DNA of 64,000 bases from Symsagittifera roscoffensis. Its lineage: Eukaryota > Xenacoelomorpha > Acoela > Convolutidae. The first letter of the stretch is position 1; each line of letters begins with the position of its first letter. The stretch spans positions 36,583,109 to 36,647,108 of the forward strand of contig NC_087070.1 of the NCBI RefSeq assembly GCF_963678635.1. Reading direction: 5' to 3'. A program made the translations under genes and the position numbers. The notes under the pieces are model-generated. The model was given only the letters and a program-made list of their open reading frames with translations. It was not told where the DNA came from and searched no databases. Shown here piece after piece: positions 22,499 to 34,119 of the stretch.

Positions 22499-23320
22499 AA
22501 ATTTTGCTCGTTTCTCTTTCAGGAAAAAGTTTTCAATTCATGCTCACGCTAAAATTAGATTTTTCGCGGTTTGATTTTTGATTTTTTTAAGTTCACTTTA
22601 TTTCCTTGTTGAAAGACAGGTAATCTCCACTATCGGACAGCGGAACAACAAACGTGATCGACTGCTAATTTCGAAAGTGGAATTTAATTTTCAGATTTCT
22701 CTGCTGAATAAAAAATTTATCTGTTGATCCAGTTTTCTCAAATTGCGTTACTGTTATTACACTTGCGATCAGCTGAGTGTATTATTACAAACATTTATTC
22801 CCCTTTTTTATAATCTTAGGCGCAAATGAAAGTTTTAATTAAAAGTGTTCTTTTATTTGAATATCACTGTAGCATTGGAAATTGCATGGCATCTGTTCTC
22901 TGCTTTTTTGTGGCTAGTGTTTGGTGCCTACTAAGCTTCCGTGGCTGAGTCGTTAGTGTGTTAGACGCCTAATCTCTAGGTCGCAGGTTTGAATCGTAGA
23001 GGTAGCTTAGTTTTTCTTATTTCTTATTTTTTATTATTGCACCTTATAGAGCTGCTTTTTGGCGTGTTCTCAAGTTTTTACGAAGCGGAGCTTAGCCTTT
23101 GTCAAAAAATTTTCCGTCGTAAATTGTTCTTGAAGAGCGAAGAGCTTCGGAGACATCTATTTTTACTTTGAATTTCGAAAGTTGAGGTTTTTCAAATAAG
23201 TGAATAAGTGTTAGACAGTATTTTTTTTAGACAGTAAATAACTGTATTTTTTTTCTGTTTCTTTGCGTTCATGGCTCCTTTTCCAACTGTCTGTTGGTTA
23301 TGTTAATAAAAATGCCATTA
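22499..23320 (+). repeat. Dispersed repeat family B, copy 1, with nested SINE
   Basis: Left part 22499-22757: AGGAAAAAGTTTTCAATTCA, TTTTTCGCGGTTTGATTTTT, AACAACAAACGTGATCGACT, TTTCGAAAGTGGAATTTAAT and CCAGTTTTCTCAAATTG. The right part resumes near 23120 with AAGAGCTTCGGAGACATCTA and closes with TTTCTTTGCGTTCATGGCTC and CCAACTGTCTGTTGGTTATG. The SINE at 22760-23120 interrupts it and is therefore younger. Confidence 0.65.
22760..23120 (+). mobile_element. tRNA-derived SINE, short type, copy 2 (nested)
   Basis: CACTTGCGATCAGCTGAGTG start, GTGGCTAGTGTTTGGTGCCT, A box TGGCTGAGTCGTTAG (22942-22956), B box CAGGTTTGAATC (22984-22995). It keeps the anticodon-arm region better than other copies (GTGTGTTAGACGCCTAATCTC), as in a Leu- or Ser-like tRNA, but lacks a sound acceptor stem. 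The end GAAGCGGAGCTTAGCCTTTG is the degraded hairpin tail seen at 9364. Confidence 0.7.
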
Positions 23321-24889
23321 TAAAACACTTTGAGCATTCCAGAAGTCTGTGAAATTGGTTAGGAACTCTTTTTTTTTATAGCCGCCTGCTAATAAATGAC
23401 GAACTGAAAACATCGATAAGATTTCAAAATGTTTATAAGACAAGTTTCGTACAGGTTTCATCAGTAATTTTCCCGACTTTGATTGGCTGGGAAATGTTGC
23501 AACAGATAACGCGCGCAGCGAATGAGTGGTCTCGAACGACCAGTATCCATTTGATAGACGCAGACTTCAATTCAAATGCTATCAAATAAAACTTGCATCA
23601 TAAATAGTCTTTTTGGAATTAGTAGTCAAATGAAAAACCTTTAGAATACCTGCGCATGATTTGTGGCATAAAGTAAGATTAAATAAATCATATGACCAGA
23701 AGAATTAATAATTCCGCCCCTCCTTGACTGAGTGTCTTATCTCACGAATTTCAGCTGATTTGTGGTAAAATCAATATCCGCCAAAAAGTACAATAGCCTA
23801 AGACGGTGATGTCTCATACATGTACTATAGAGCAAACAGTGTGTCGCATTATAAATCAACAAGTTCATTAAATTTTGAGTGATTATTTGATATTTTTGAG
23901 ATGGCTTATAGCTATTGATCCAATCCATACCGGCCTGATCACAGGTTTTCCTGAAAAGTGAAATAATCAATGCTACCTGTCGATCGCCAATATTAATATT
24001 GCAAGATTATGTTAATCTTGAAGTTTCTCCGCCTAAAAAAATCAACTAGGGTTTATTCTGCTCCGTAAATTAAAGTACCTCAAAGAGTGTACCATCGAAT
24101 AGACATTTCAATGTAACGTTTCTGATGTGTGCAATGTAGCTCTGAAGCTCGAATTTTTTTTTGGAAAAATCAATCAATGGTTTTTGCCTTCATTGTATTT
24201 GTATCTGTTTTTGGCGGGGGTTTTGGCATCTGTTTAGCTTTTTGTATAATACTGGATCATTGACCTGAACATTTTTTCCTCAAACGTCATGTATAGCAAC
24301 TGGTCTGAGTTCTAAGTTTCTTCTTCAAAAATTGTCGTCTTTTAATTGGTAAAAAAAAAAATTGCTGAATTTTGCTTGTAAATCCTGTATGAAGCATTGT
24401 ACGGCCGTTTTTCTGGGCTTATAGACGATGCTTAAAATAAAATTTTCGAAGTTTTTTTTCTTTCAATTTCATTTTATGGCTCTTTTTTTCAATTTCATTT
24501 TTTTGGCTTTAAGTTCCGGCTGGAAATGTTGGCTTGCTTTCCGAACTTTTCAATTTTATTCACCGATTTTATCTGATTACATTCCATAGCTTTTCCATTA
24601 ATGATTTTTTGATTTTCAATATTTTTAAAAAATTTTCAAGTAATATTGAATCAATTCTTTTTCACATTATTTTTTGGTTTTGCCTTTTCCTAATTTCATC
24701 ATTTTGGTATCACAAATGGTGCAAAGCACTGCATGGCATATCTCCTAGTTTGTCTAGCACAAAATTTTTAACCTTATCATAGAATGTTTTTGAAATTCGA
24801 AGAGTTTATTTTTCTACATATTTTTTGCGGTTTGACTTTTGAGTCATTTTCACTATCAATTCCAATTCGTTGGCTATGCTTCATTTTTC
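23321..24889. other. No recognisable gene
   Basis: Non-repetitive to weakly repetitive AT-rich DNA. The frame at 24534-24782 is T-run-driven (F/L/I/S-rich) and not credible. Confidence 0.4.
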
Positions 24890-25530
24890 GGTTTGACTTT
24901 TGATTTCTTTTATAAGTTCAGTTCATTTCTTTTGTTGAAAAGAAGGTTAACTCCACAATCGAATAGCGAAAGTGTAAAGAAGGTCAAGAAAAACATGATC
25001 GATCGACTTCTAGTTTTGAAAGAGAATTTTAATTTTCAGATTTCCCAGCGGAATAAAATTTCTACCTTTTGATCTAGTTTTCTCAAATTGGACCAGTTTT
25101 ATATAATCATAAATTGTCAATCATAAATTGTGTTAGAATTTCAAAGAACTTCAAGACCATATATTTTTTTAAAATTTGAACTTCAAAAGTTATTTTTGTT
25201 TTCTGTTTCCTTGCGTTCATGCCTCTTTTTCAACTGTCCATTGGCTATAATTTGAAGTTTTTTCACAATGTGTAAATGGAAAAATCGAAGATACTATTAA
25301 CAAAAGTAAAATGGCGCAAAAAACGCCAGTATTTTTTTTATGAATAAGAATTTTTTTTCGGAATTTTCCAACGGAATAAAAAAGTACCTATTGCTATAGT
25401 TTTTACGAATAGGGAAATTGTTTTATAGAAAATGGTATCTATCATAAAAGTTTTTTGAATATGAAAGAGCTGTAAGGTGATATGTTTCTTATCTTTGAAA
25501 CTCGCAATTTTGAAATTGTTCAAAAAGTGT
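24890..25530 (+). repeat. Dispersed repeat family B, copy 2 plus diverged partial copy
   Basis: 24890-25255 holds the family blocks in order: TTTTTCGGTTTGACTTTTGA, AAGTTCAGTTCATTTC, AAAAGAAGG, GCGAAAGTGTAAAG, CATGATCGATCGACTTCTAG, TTTTCAGATTTCCCAGCGGA, TCAATCATAAATTG, TGTTTCCTTGCGTTCATGCC. From 25300 to 25530 a more decayed partial copy follows (TTTTCCAACGGAATAAAAAA, AAGAGCTGTAAGG). Confidence 0.65.
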
Positions 25531-25573
25531 CGTTATTTTCGGTTTTTTCGAGGTAATTTATACTTTTGCTTAG

Positions 25574-25786
25574 GTGGTTTTTAAAGGGATTGACATAAAA
25601 TTTTCGATTAAGAAACATAGCTTGATGTTATTTTGTGATGCGGCCATACCGGAAAAGTCTCAGAAAAGCCATGTCTCTAAGATAGATTTAACATTGAGCA
25701 TTCACTTCTCTGGTGAGAGATATTCTAAGCTTCGCGAAGAATCTGAGTCTCAATGGCTTGAATTTAGTGAGCCTAATATACATTAA
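25574..25786 (+). CDS. Candidate terminal exon (70 codons, uncertain)
   Basis: An acceptor-like TACTTTTGCTTAG ends at 25573 and the frame opens at the next base, running to TAA at 25784. The peptide (VVFKGIDIKFSIKKHSLMLF...SKLREESESQWLEFSEPNIH) is rich in charged residues and less composition-biased than neighbouring frames. There is no initiator Met at the start, so it would be a last exon. No partner exon was identified, and its phase does not match the candidate at 19482. No family recognised. Confidence 0.2.
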   Translation: MVFKGIDIKFSIKKHSLMLFCDAAIPEKSQKSHVSKIDLTLSIHFSGERYSKLREESESQWLEFSEPNIH

Positions 25787-26289
25787 TAAGCTTGATTACA
25801 TAAAAATTTTGATTAATACTTTTGGATCTCTTTAATTATATCCCCACTTTTGCACAAGGGGAGATTCGTTACAAGTTTTATTATTCTCATATGCTTAACC
25901 GTTGATTTATTTTTTCATAGGGTGGTATTCTGTGCTAGGTACCCGAGGGGGGATATAGTAAAAGAGATCCATTTTTTGATATCTTCTAGCCATTGATTGC
26001 CATTGCTTTTCAAATATTTGCAGGATTTTTTCCAAAATTTTGCTGAACTGCTAGTGCAATCTATTATCTATTATATATTTAAATGCGGGCTTCACTATCT
26101 CGCCAAGTTTAAGCTTTTTCAACGTATTATTTTTGCACGTTTAAGCAATATCGTATATTGTAATGGTTAAGATTTTGTTCTTCGATTTTCCAGTTTTGTT
26201 TTAGTCGTTATTTCACCGAGTTTAAAATAAGCAGCCCAATATTGGGATGCTGTCCGGATTCACCAAGGGGTTGCAAATTTGGCCTCCAA

Positions 26290-27130
26290 TCTTGAATGGC
26301 CCAATTTTTTTTAGTTAACGAGATGAGACGATTTTGGTGATTTTTTCAAAAATTTTCTGAAAACTCAAATTACAAAATAATTTTGAAAACTTGAAGTTCC
26401 CAACCCCGTGGTTGGATGCTGTCAGGCTACTTTAAGGTGTGGCAAATCTTGCCTCCAAGTATGTCTGTTCAAATCCTTGTAGTTTTCGAGATATGACGTT
26501 TTTTGTGATTTTTCTTCAAAAAAAATTGAGAAAATTTAAATATATATATTTTCATAATTTGAAATTCCTAACTGTGTAGCTGAGTGCTCTCAGGGCACTC
26601 TCAGGAGTTATAAATCTTGCCACATGCGACTGCTCAAATGCTTTTAGTTTCCGAGATGTGACGTTTTTGTAATTTTTTTTTCAAAATTTCTACAAGAAAT
26701 TATCTACAAAGAAATTCGCAAAATTTGAAAATACCAACTTGGTGAAGACACAACCTTATTGTCAGCGTATACCCAGGCTCCTCAAATCTTGCCTCCAATA
26801 TGAATGCTCAAATCTTTTTAGTTTCCGAGATAAGACGTTACTTTATGATTTATTCAATTTTTGTCGGGAATCTTAAGTTTAAAAAAATTCACGAAATTTG
26901 AAATTCCCAACCGTATAGTAGGGTGCTATCAGAGGCTTTCAGTGGTTGCAAATCTGGGCTCCAAATTTCTCCAGAGGCACCTTAAGTTTTCAAGATGGCG
27001 CTTTTATGGTTTTTCAAAATGGGAATTAAAAAAATTAAAAAGTTTGAAATTACCAACCCTGTAATTGGGTGCAGTTAGAGTACACTAAAAGTTTGCAGAT
27101 TTTGTTTCCAATATATGCGGTTTTTCATGA
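26290..27130 (+). repeat. Tandem array, ~168-bp period, five units
   Basis: The marker block CGAGATATGACG and variants starts at 26320, 26488, 26653, 26827 and about 26992, giving spacings of 168, 165, 174 and 165. Each unit also holds GAAATTCCCAACC.., TGG.TGCTGTCAGG, GGTTGCAAATCTTGCCTCCAA, then CTCAAATC.TTTTAGTTT. By eye the unit sequence is unrelated to the 167-bp units at 3808 and 30793 although the period is the same. No second copy of this array is present in the window. Confidence 0.7.
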
Positions 27131-29286
27131 GCTGTCTAAAGAATTCGAAGCACAGGAGGTGCGTTAAGCGCTAGTTTTTTTTATTAAGTGGGATTAAAAG
27201 TTAGGAAAATAAGGATCTACTGTTTACTCATATCTCTGTAAGTTTTCTAGTTTGGGTGTAAAATAATTTTTGTTCTTGTTTAAAATTCGTTTTTATATTA
27301 GCAGAGTACTGTTGAAAGTTGGATAAATTTGCTGTTATTATCATATAAGATCGCATGAAATATTGTGCGATAAAAGGGATCTTAAAGTTAATTTGACAGA
27401 AAGGTATTTTTCATGATTGTTTAGCAGTTGCCAGGTTGCGTTGCTGTTAAGTAATTTGATTTCATTGATTTATGTACCGCTTGTACTATTAAGCGAAGTA
27501 CAAAAAGTACTTTTAAATATTAATGAACTCTCTCCGTTGCTGGTCTTCTTTGATGATTTCTTCTTCTGTGAAATGGTGTGTGCTAATCTAACCCGACCCA
27601 AGTCAAGAGCTGATTATGTTTCTGACGGGCTGCGCTAACAAGGCGAGTTAATTGTGATTAGCAATGCTCAAGGCATCATATCGCGGCTTTGTATTTCAGC
27701 TTTTTACCTGCTTTTTGTTCGGTGCTTTCCCCCTAAATTAGTTCATACGCTTCAATTGTGAGGTGAATATTCTTCATTCTTGCCGCAATCCCTATGTGCC
27801 CGTTACAATCCTTTTTGTCAGGTCAGCCCAGAATTGTGTGGACGTAAGCCGCCCATCTAGTTGCCGCAAATGGAATGGAATGGCAGCGTTTGAATTTCGA
27901 CTTGAGCTCAACTAAGATTAGCCCGTATTGTTTCTACCCGACTTGGGCCGTTTTTGGGCACATTTAAGTGACAGTTTTACTTAACGTCTTCATAAATGCA
28001 TCATCAATCACTGGCATCAGTAGCCTAATTCGAATTGCTTTGGTTGAGATGGCATGCACAATTAAATCTCACTATTTTCCAAAACTGTTTTTCCTTTTTA
28101 AAATCCATCCATTCACATTTGCCCGATGCACCCCAAATCTACCCTCCGTAATTAAAATTCCTGAGTGTAGTTTCAAACATTTTCCCGTGCAAGTGCGAGT
28201 GAACAAATACTTCCTAATTGCTGGAACTGCTGCTTGATCGGAAACAGAATAAATTTAAAAACTACCCTTCCCTTGGTCGGACTCTAATTCTTAACATTTA
28301 CCATTTTTATTCCCTTTTCTCGGCCGATAGTTAGTTGAAATCTACATTTAGAACCCCGATACACGTATCATATTTTTGCTTCTAAATTTTATCTAGCTTG
28401 GTCTTGAAAGTAGCGAACCCAAAACCACCCACGCAGCCTCTGGACATCTAAATCACTTTGAGGAGGTAAAGTAAAGATTTTGCTCTCCAATTGCAATTAA
28501 TTCTTGGGGTTGATCACTTAGTTCCCAATCACTTTTACAACCGACTTAAAATGAAATCAATCTTGACAAATGTTGTATTTCTTGTGATTGCAAGCATCCT
28601 AAAGTAAATCGAACCATTTCGGGTTCGTGTCTCTTTAGCTTAAATATAATAACCGCATCCTAAAACAATTCCTTTTGAGTTTCGATTCATTGAAAAAAAA
28701 ATTAATTTTGGTCAATTGTTGTCTGTTAATTCCGTAGACAAAATTTATTTGTGAGCTGAAGAGATTAAGTACTTCAAAATCTGTACTCTTTTTTATTGTC
28801 ATCATCCATCGCTGTCATCATCAGTTGTTTTCACGCCATATTCGGGTATTCATTATTAATAACACGAATATATTTGCTTCTCTTGGGTGTAGAAAAACCC
28901 ATGAGACGACTCATTGTATTTTCCCCCCATGGGGGTAGAAAGAACAGTGAATGCGGTTTTTTTACGCGTAATCAGATATCTTATTAAACGTTACGTTCGT
29001 TTAAGTGGGTTTTCAAAATGTGACTGGGTTTTTCCTTCATGTTGATTGAGTAGATAGAAACATAAAGCCTTAGGTTCTTAAACTTGATTAGGTTTTGATA
29101 AACAAAGTTATTAACTGTTATGTTAAAAAACTAAATTATTGTTCCGACCATGAAGTGGGAAAGAATTTCGGTCGTACTTAACAATTTCCCCCTTTGGACC
29201 TACTGAAGAACTTCTCCCGATCCCCTTGCAGATCACCAGCTTGTCTGACAGAATCCTTGAATCAGTTCTAAAGTTTGTTTGGTGTA
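27131..29286. other. Non-repetitive region, locally higher GC
   Basis: 27580-28260 and 28290-28520 lack the T-runs and repeats of the surroundings and have more C/G. No exon with sound splice sites was found. The frame at 27968-28237 starts at GTG and is not supported. Candidate regulatory or otherwise conserved DNA on composition alone. Confidence 0.35.
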
Positions 29287-29945
29287 CCCCTGCGAGCTAG
29301 CGAGTGTAGTGTTACATTACAAACGCTACTTTTCTCCACGCTTAGTGGAAAATAAAGTGCTCATTTGGTTTTTCTTTCGTTGCTTTGTATTGGCATTTTG
29401 ATGAATTTATTCTCCAATTTATTAGTGACTAGTGTTTGGTTTGCGGCTATTCTCATACGCGAAGGACCGAATGGGCGAAAAAAATTCGTGAGTGAGAAGG
29501 ACCGAAAACAAAATTAGCCGAAAGTCAATTTTTAAAAAGAAGCAATTGCCATTCAATTAAAATTAATTAAATGAAGCAATATTTTGCTTCTTTCATAACG
29601 AAACCCATGAAATATAAAATTTGTTCCAATTCGGCGGCGGTTAGTGACATTTTGAAAATTTAGAATGTTTCTGCCGTTTTTATATTCGGTGAATATCAAT
29701 ATTCAGTCCCTGGAAATGTTTACTTTCTTTCCAAATTTTAGATTACTGAAATCTGATTGGCTGGTTTTTATTTTCGCGCATTCGGTCCTTCGCGTATGAG
29801 GGATTCCACCGTTTGGTTTCTGTAAGCTCCAGTGGAACAGGTCTGCATGGAAGGTGAATGAAATGCTTTTGTGTCCTCCGTGGTTGAGATTCGAATCACG
29901 TAGTGGTCATTTTTTTTCCAAAACTCATCATTACTTTTTATTTTT
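29287..29945 (+). mobile_element. tRNA-derived SINE, short type, copy 3, split by a MITE
   Basis: Start CTGCGAGCTAGCGAGTGTAG, then AAAATAAAGTGCTCAT and GTGACTAGTGTTTGGTTT as in other copies. After the inserted MITE the SINE resumes (TTTCTGTAAGCTCCAGTGG) and ends with B box GAGATTCGAATCAC at 29886-29899 and a T-run. Confidence 0.7.
29443..29810. mobile_element. 368-bp MITE with 9-bp target duplication
   Basis: Flanked by exact GTTTGGTTT copies at 29434-29442 and 29811-29819. The other SINE copies carry this site once, so insertion and duplication are directly visible. Inverted ends share CTCATACGCGAAGGACCGAA about 10 bp in from each border. Nine-bp duplications are typical of Mutator-like elements, but assignment from the duplication length alone is an inference. 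There is no coding capacity. Confidence 0.8.
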
Positions 29946-30204
29946 TTGCCTTTTTTCTTTCTTTTTTCATCCTCTTTAAAGCTAATTCTTGGCTTCTTTT
30001 GCTTGTGTTTGCGAATTTTAGCTTCGCTTCTCTGTATAGTTGCGCGTACAGTGCGTTTTTTTGTGATAAAAACAATTTTCAAATTATCACAATTGTTAGA
30101 AATCATTGTGCTTTGTTCCTTGAACTTGTAAGTTTACCAGACAAGATTTTATTTAGATTTTTTGTTATTGGTTTGGTCGGTTTGAATGGTTTAGAATTTT
30201 TATT

Positions 30205-30550
30205 TTTGCGACAAGCTAGGGTTTTGCAATCGTGTTCTAGGCTTTTTTGAACCTGGGTCTGGGTTTGAATCTGACCAAGACCTGTTTTTTTTTCACAACG
30301 GAAATATTCTGTTTCAAATTAAGTTTTCGGCCAATTATTTGTCTGCTTATATGAAATCGGCTTAGTGTTTTCATCTTAGAATGGTTTTTTTTTTGCTGCC
30401 CGCATTTTCTTTAATGTTGCTTCTATTGTTTGATTTACGCTACAATTTATTATTTTACTTATCTTGACTGCTATGTTTTTGTTTCGCTAAAAAATTTTCT
30501 TGGCCCAAATTATTTCGGCCTGTTTTTCATCGGCTTGGTGACCTAAATTT
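30205..30550 (+). mobile_element. tRNA-derived SINE, 5'-degraded
   Basis: Head-like TTTTGCAATCGTGTTCTAGG is followed closely by B box GGGTTTGAATCT (30260-30271), GACCAAGACCTG and a T-run. The 3' part (GGCCAATTATTTGTCTGCTT, TCGGCTTAGTG...TCGGCTTGGTGACC) parallels 8440-8520 and 16550. Confidence 0.6.
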
Positions 30551-30792
30551 GAGCCTTTTGAAAGGAAACACAATTTTAACACTTCCCTCTTTTCAAGTTG
30601 GTTGTATGTTTACCTATCGGTTTGTTGAAATTTCACTTTGGAAAAATTTTTCACATTTTGCAACAAGTTTAGTTTTTATCGGAAATTTCTATTGGTTTTC
30701 AATTAAAAGATATCAATTGAAAAACCGCTCACTCTTCTATGTGCCCACATACTCCCCTAGAGTCTTTTTTTAGTTGACCCCTCTGTCTACGG

Positions 30793-31975
30793 CTTTCGAA
30801 AAAGTGTTGGGGGTTATTTGACCCATGTTTTGATTTTTTTTTCGTTTTCAGGAAAATTACCGCTCTCAAATATGAGTTTTTGGTTTCAATTATTAGAATT
30901 GTTTTGAAAAGTTTCCCTGCAAAAGTGGCTGCGTCAAAATTTTTTTCACAGATAAAGTTATGACCCTCGGATTAGGCCAATTTTTGACCGTTTTGTGAAT
31001 CTTTCCGAGTTTTCACGAAAATGAACCTCTCAAATCTGGTATTGTGGGTTCAATGGAAATGATAAGTTGCGGGAAGCTCTTCTGATTAGCGGACACACAA
31101 AAAATTGTTACACAACAAGTTAATGCCCTCGGAAAAGTCAATTTTTTTGGCTGTGAACGTTTTTTTAAACTTTTTGAATATTCTATAAAAATCTCCTGCC
31201 ATATCTGAGATTTTGGGTTCAATTCTCAGAACGAGTTTTGAAAGTTCATTTGTTTATGCGACTATTCCCAATTTTTTGACACCAAATGTTTTGGCCTTCG
31301 GAAAAGTAAAAACTTTGATTTTTTGACAGTTTGTTTGAAAGTTTTTTGAATTTTCTCGAAAACGCCATCCCAAATCTAAGATTTCGGGTTCAATGGGAAG
31401 TGCAGTTTGCGTGAGTCCCTTCTGCAGAAGCGGCTACGCATAATTTTTCCACACAAAAAACTATGACCCAAATGTCAATATTTTGATTATCTGACTGTCT
31501 TTTGGTTTATTTCTCGTTAACTATCATGCCAAATCTGATATCATAGTTTAAATCGAAATAACAGGTTGTTGAAAGTCGACATTTATAATTAGCCCTGCCC
31601 AGCTTGTTTAAGAAAAAACGTATGGACTTCAAACAGGTCAAAGTTTTGAGTCTTTGACTGTTTTTTGGAAACTTAATGACTTTACGCGAAAACTACCAGG
31701 CCAATTCTCAGGTTGTGTTCTATCGCTAAACTTTTTGACTTTGCTTAAAATTTACACAATCAAATCTGAGATGAAAAGTTCATTTGAACCGGTTGCGTTG
31801 ATTGATCCTGCAGAAGCGACGACTCCTCAATTTTTCATAAGATAAATGTTATCTCCTCGGGAAAATTGATTATTTCAAAATTTTTCTCACTTATTTCAGT
31901 AGAGAAACAACTTAGGTTTTCGGAATATTTCAACTTATGAAATCACACTTTTCGTACTGCATCAGTATAGCAAAT
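30793..31975 (+). mobile_element. Element with ~167-bp internal tandem units, copy 2
   Basis: Six units, with the CCAAATCTG-like block at 30868, 31032, 31201, 31372, 31531 and 31703 (spacings 164, 169, 171, 159, 172). It starts CTTTCGAAAAAGTGTTGGGG and ends GCATCAGTATAGCAAATT, matching both termini of the copy at 3808-4735. The variant unit near 31531 (TTTAAATCGAAATAACAGGT) corresponds to the fifth unit of the other copy (TTTAAATCGAAGCAACTGGT), so unit order is kept. Confidence 0.6.
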
Positions 31976-32100
31976 TCATTCAATATCAAACACGTACCCC
32001 CAGCTTTAGTTGATGTCCGAGTTGTTTGTATCGACATAAACGAAAATTTGGTTCACTTAGTTTTTTTCGACATCTAATTTTTTTTTCGACTCATGTTTTC

Positions 32101-32792
32101 TTTAAAATTATCCGGTCAAAATGAACAAAACTTGAATTTTCAAACACGTTTTTCTCAAATTGGGTTAAGATTAGATAAAAATGGATTAGAACAAATGTTG
32201 CTTAGAATTTTATCAGAATTATTATAGTGCAATTGTTTCTCGAAATTCTCAACAAAAGTTCTACCCCAAAAATGGGTCATTTTGCTTTTTTCAATTAATC
32301 AAAAATTACGCTGAAACTTCTTTGTTAATTGATGAAGAATATATCACAAAAAGCCTCTTACCCAACAAACTTCTAGAGAAATTAAATCTCCAAAAATTTG
32401 AGTAAATTGTTTAAAATTTGTTTTTAAGCAAAGATTTTGGGTTTTATATAGTAAAAATTACATTTCTTGACTATCAAGCAAAAATATTTTCTCTTTTACA
32501 AGTTTTTGGAGATTTAATCTTTCTAAAACTTTGTTGGGCTGTGTTTAGAGGCTTCTTGTGATATAAATTTCTCATCAATCAGCAAAGTAGTTTCAGCGTA
32601 AACTTTGATTAATTGAAAAAGCCAAAATGACCCATTTTTGCGGTAAAGTTTCGGAGAAAAAATTGCACGATATTAGTTTGGTGAAATTCTAAGCAACTTT
32701 TGTTCTCTTCGCTTTTTGTCTAATCTTATCCCAAATTGAGAAAAACGCGTTTAAAAATTCAAGTTTTGTTCGTTTTGTCCGGATAATTTAAA
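32101..32792. mobile_element. 692-bp foldback element, ~300-bp inverted arms
   Basis: The left arm 32101-32402 and right arm 32498-32792 are inverted copies (roughly 85% by eye) ending TTTAAAATTATCCGG and CCGGATAATTTAAA. Landmarks on both arms: GAACAAAACTTGAATTTT, CGTTTTTCTCAA.TTGGG, AAAAATGGGTCATTTTG, TTTTTCAATTAATCAAA, AGATTTAATCT-like segments. The spacer is about 95 bp. The symmetric TTTAAA at both tips prevents a clear call of a target duplication. Confidence 0.8.
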
Positions 32793-33254
32793 TCAGCACG
32801 TTTTAGTTTAAATTATTATTGGCAGGAGTTTAAATTATGAATGGCAGCTTCATTTTTTATAAATGTTTTCATGAAGGTGACTTGTTGTTATTATAATTGA
32901 TTTTTCATATAAATAATAGTTGAAGAAAGTTTCAGAAGGGAACGATAACGAAGTAGATCAGAAACTTTGAATTAAGTTAGTTGTTTTGTGATCACGCAAA
33001 AATTAGGTTCGAGCAATTCGAAAAAATGTTCTCTCAGTGCTTTGGTAAAAATGGTCGGAATGTTTTTAGTGATTAGCATTGGCGGTTGAAAGCTATGGTA
33101 TAGTTGAGTACAGTGAAAAAACCATCAATATTTTTTTAATCTTGTTTCAACAGGAAAAGCCGATATCTTAATTCTGAACCAAGAACTCTTACAGAACAAA
33201 ACAGAATGATTCATCTATAGGTAATAATGAATAAAGACAATTGCTAAGGCCGAG

Positions 33255-34075
33255 GTCATTAAGTTTGTTCACGCTCAAATTTGATTTTTTTTCGATCTGA
33301 CTTCTGTTTTCCTGAAGTTAGTTCAAATTCATTTGCTAAAATGAAGGCAATTACGTTATCCAGTTCGAATGACGCCAAAAACGTTTAGATTTTCCAGCGG
33401 AATGAAATAAATTAACTTTTGACCTAGTTTTCTATTATGGAATAGAAGATTCTTGAAATACGAAGAGCCTTCTCATGATCAATTTTTCAAAACTCGAAAG
33501 TAGAAAACTGTTCAAATCGAACATTTTTTTTCAGCCTTCTTGGGTTCATTGACAACTTTCCGTGCTTATTGGGCTCTGAAGTTTTACAGCTTTTCCAACT
33601 GTTATCTGAATGTGCACGGACACGGCAACTTTGATCGAGTAATAGTTATCTATCGGGTGAACATTTTTAAGGTCGAATAGTTCCTTTTATGAAAAGTATA
33701 TATTACTGAATTTTATTGAGATCTTCTTTAACTTGCGAAAATATATTTGCACGGAGAGCTGAAAATGTCTTCTCTGAGTGTGAAAGAGGAAACGGATGAA
33801 AAGTTGCTTACTAATTGAAGCTTCGAAAAAAGATATAATGTATCGAGTTTCTGGCAAAATCGGAAAAATTCACGAAAAAGTTTTTTTTTTTCAGGGAAAT
33901 TTGGCTGTTCGTGATATGATTTTTTCTGAGCTTTAAGTGGTGATTCGAGCTTCCTATTCGTTTGCAGAAAAGAAGGCAAATTACACTTTTCAGTACACTA
34001 TTGAAAAGGAAATGGAGAAAAAAATCGAATGAGTCTGAGTTTCGGTTTTAATACTAAGGTTTCCGAGCTGAATGG
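33255..34075 (+). repeat. Dispersed repeat family B, copy 3 and a partial copy
   Basis: TTTGTTCACGCTCAAATTTG, CAAATTCATTTGCTAAAATG, GATTTTCCAGCGGAATGAAA and CTTTTGACCTAGTTTTCTAT follow the family order to about 33600. From 33890 a second, weaker copy shows TTTTTTTCAGGGAAATTT, GCAGAAAAGAAGGCAAATTA and TTCCGAGCTGAATGG. Confidence 0.55.
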
Positions 34076-34119
34076 GGGTTAGATTGATCTAAAAAGTGTT
34101 AATTATTAATTTAATTGGA

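Noticed and set aside
27968-28237. 89-codon + frame
   Set aside because: It begins at GTG, lacks splice sites and has no recognisable motif; kept only as unique non-repetitive DNA.
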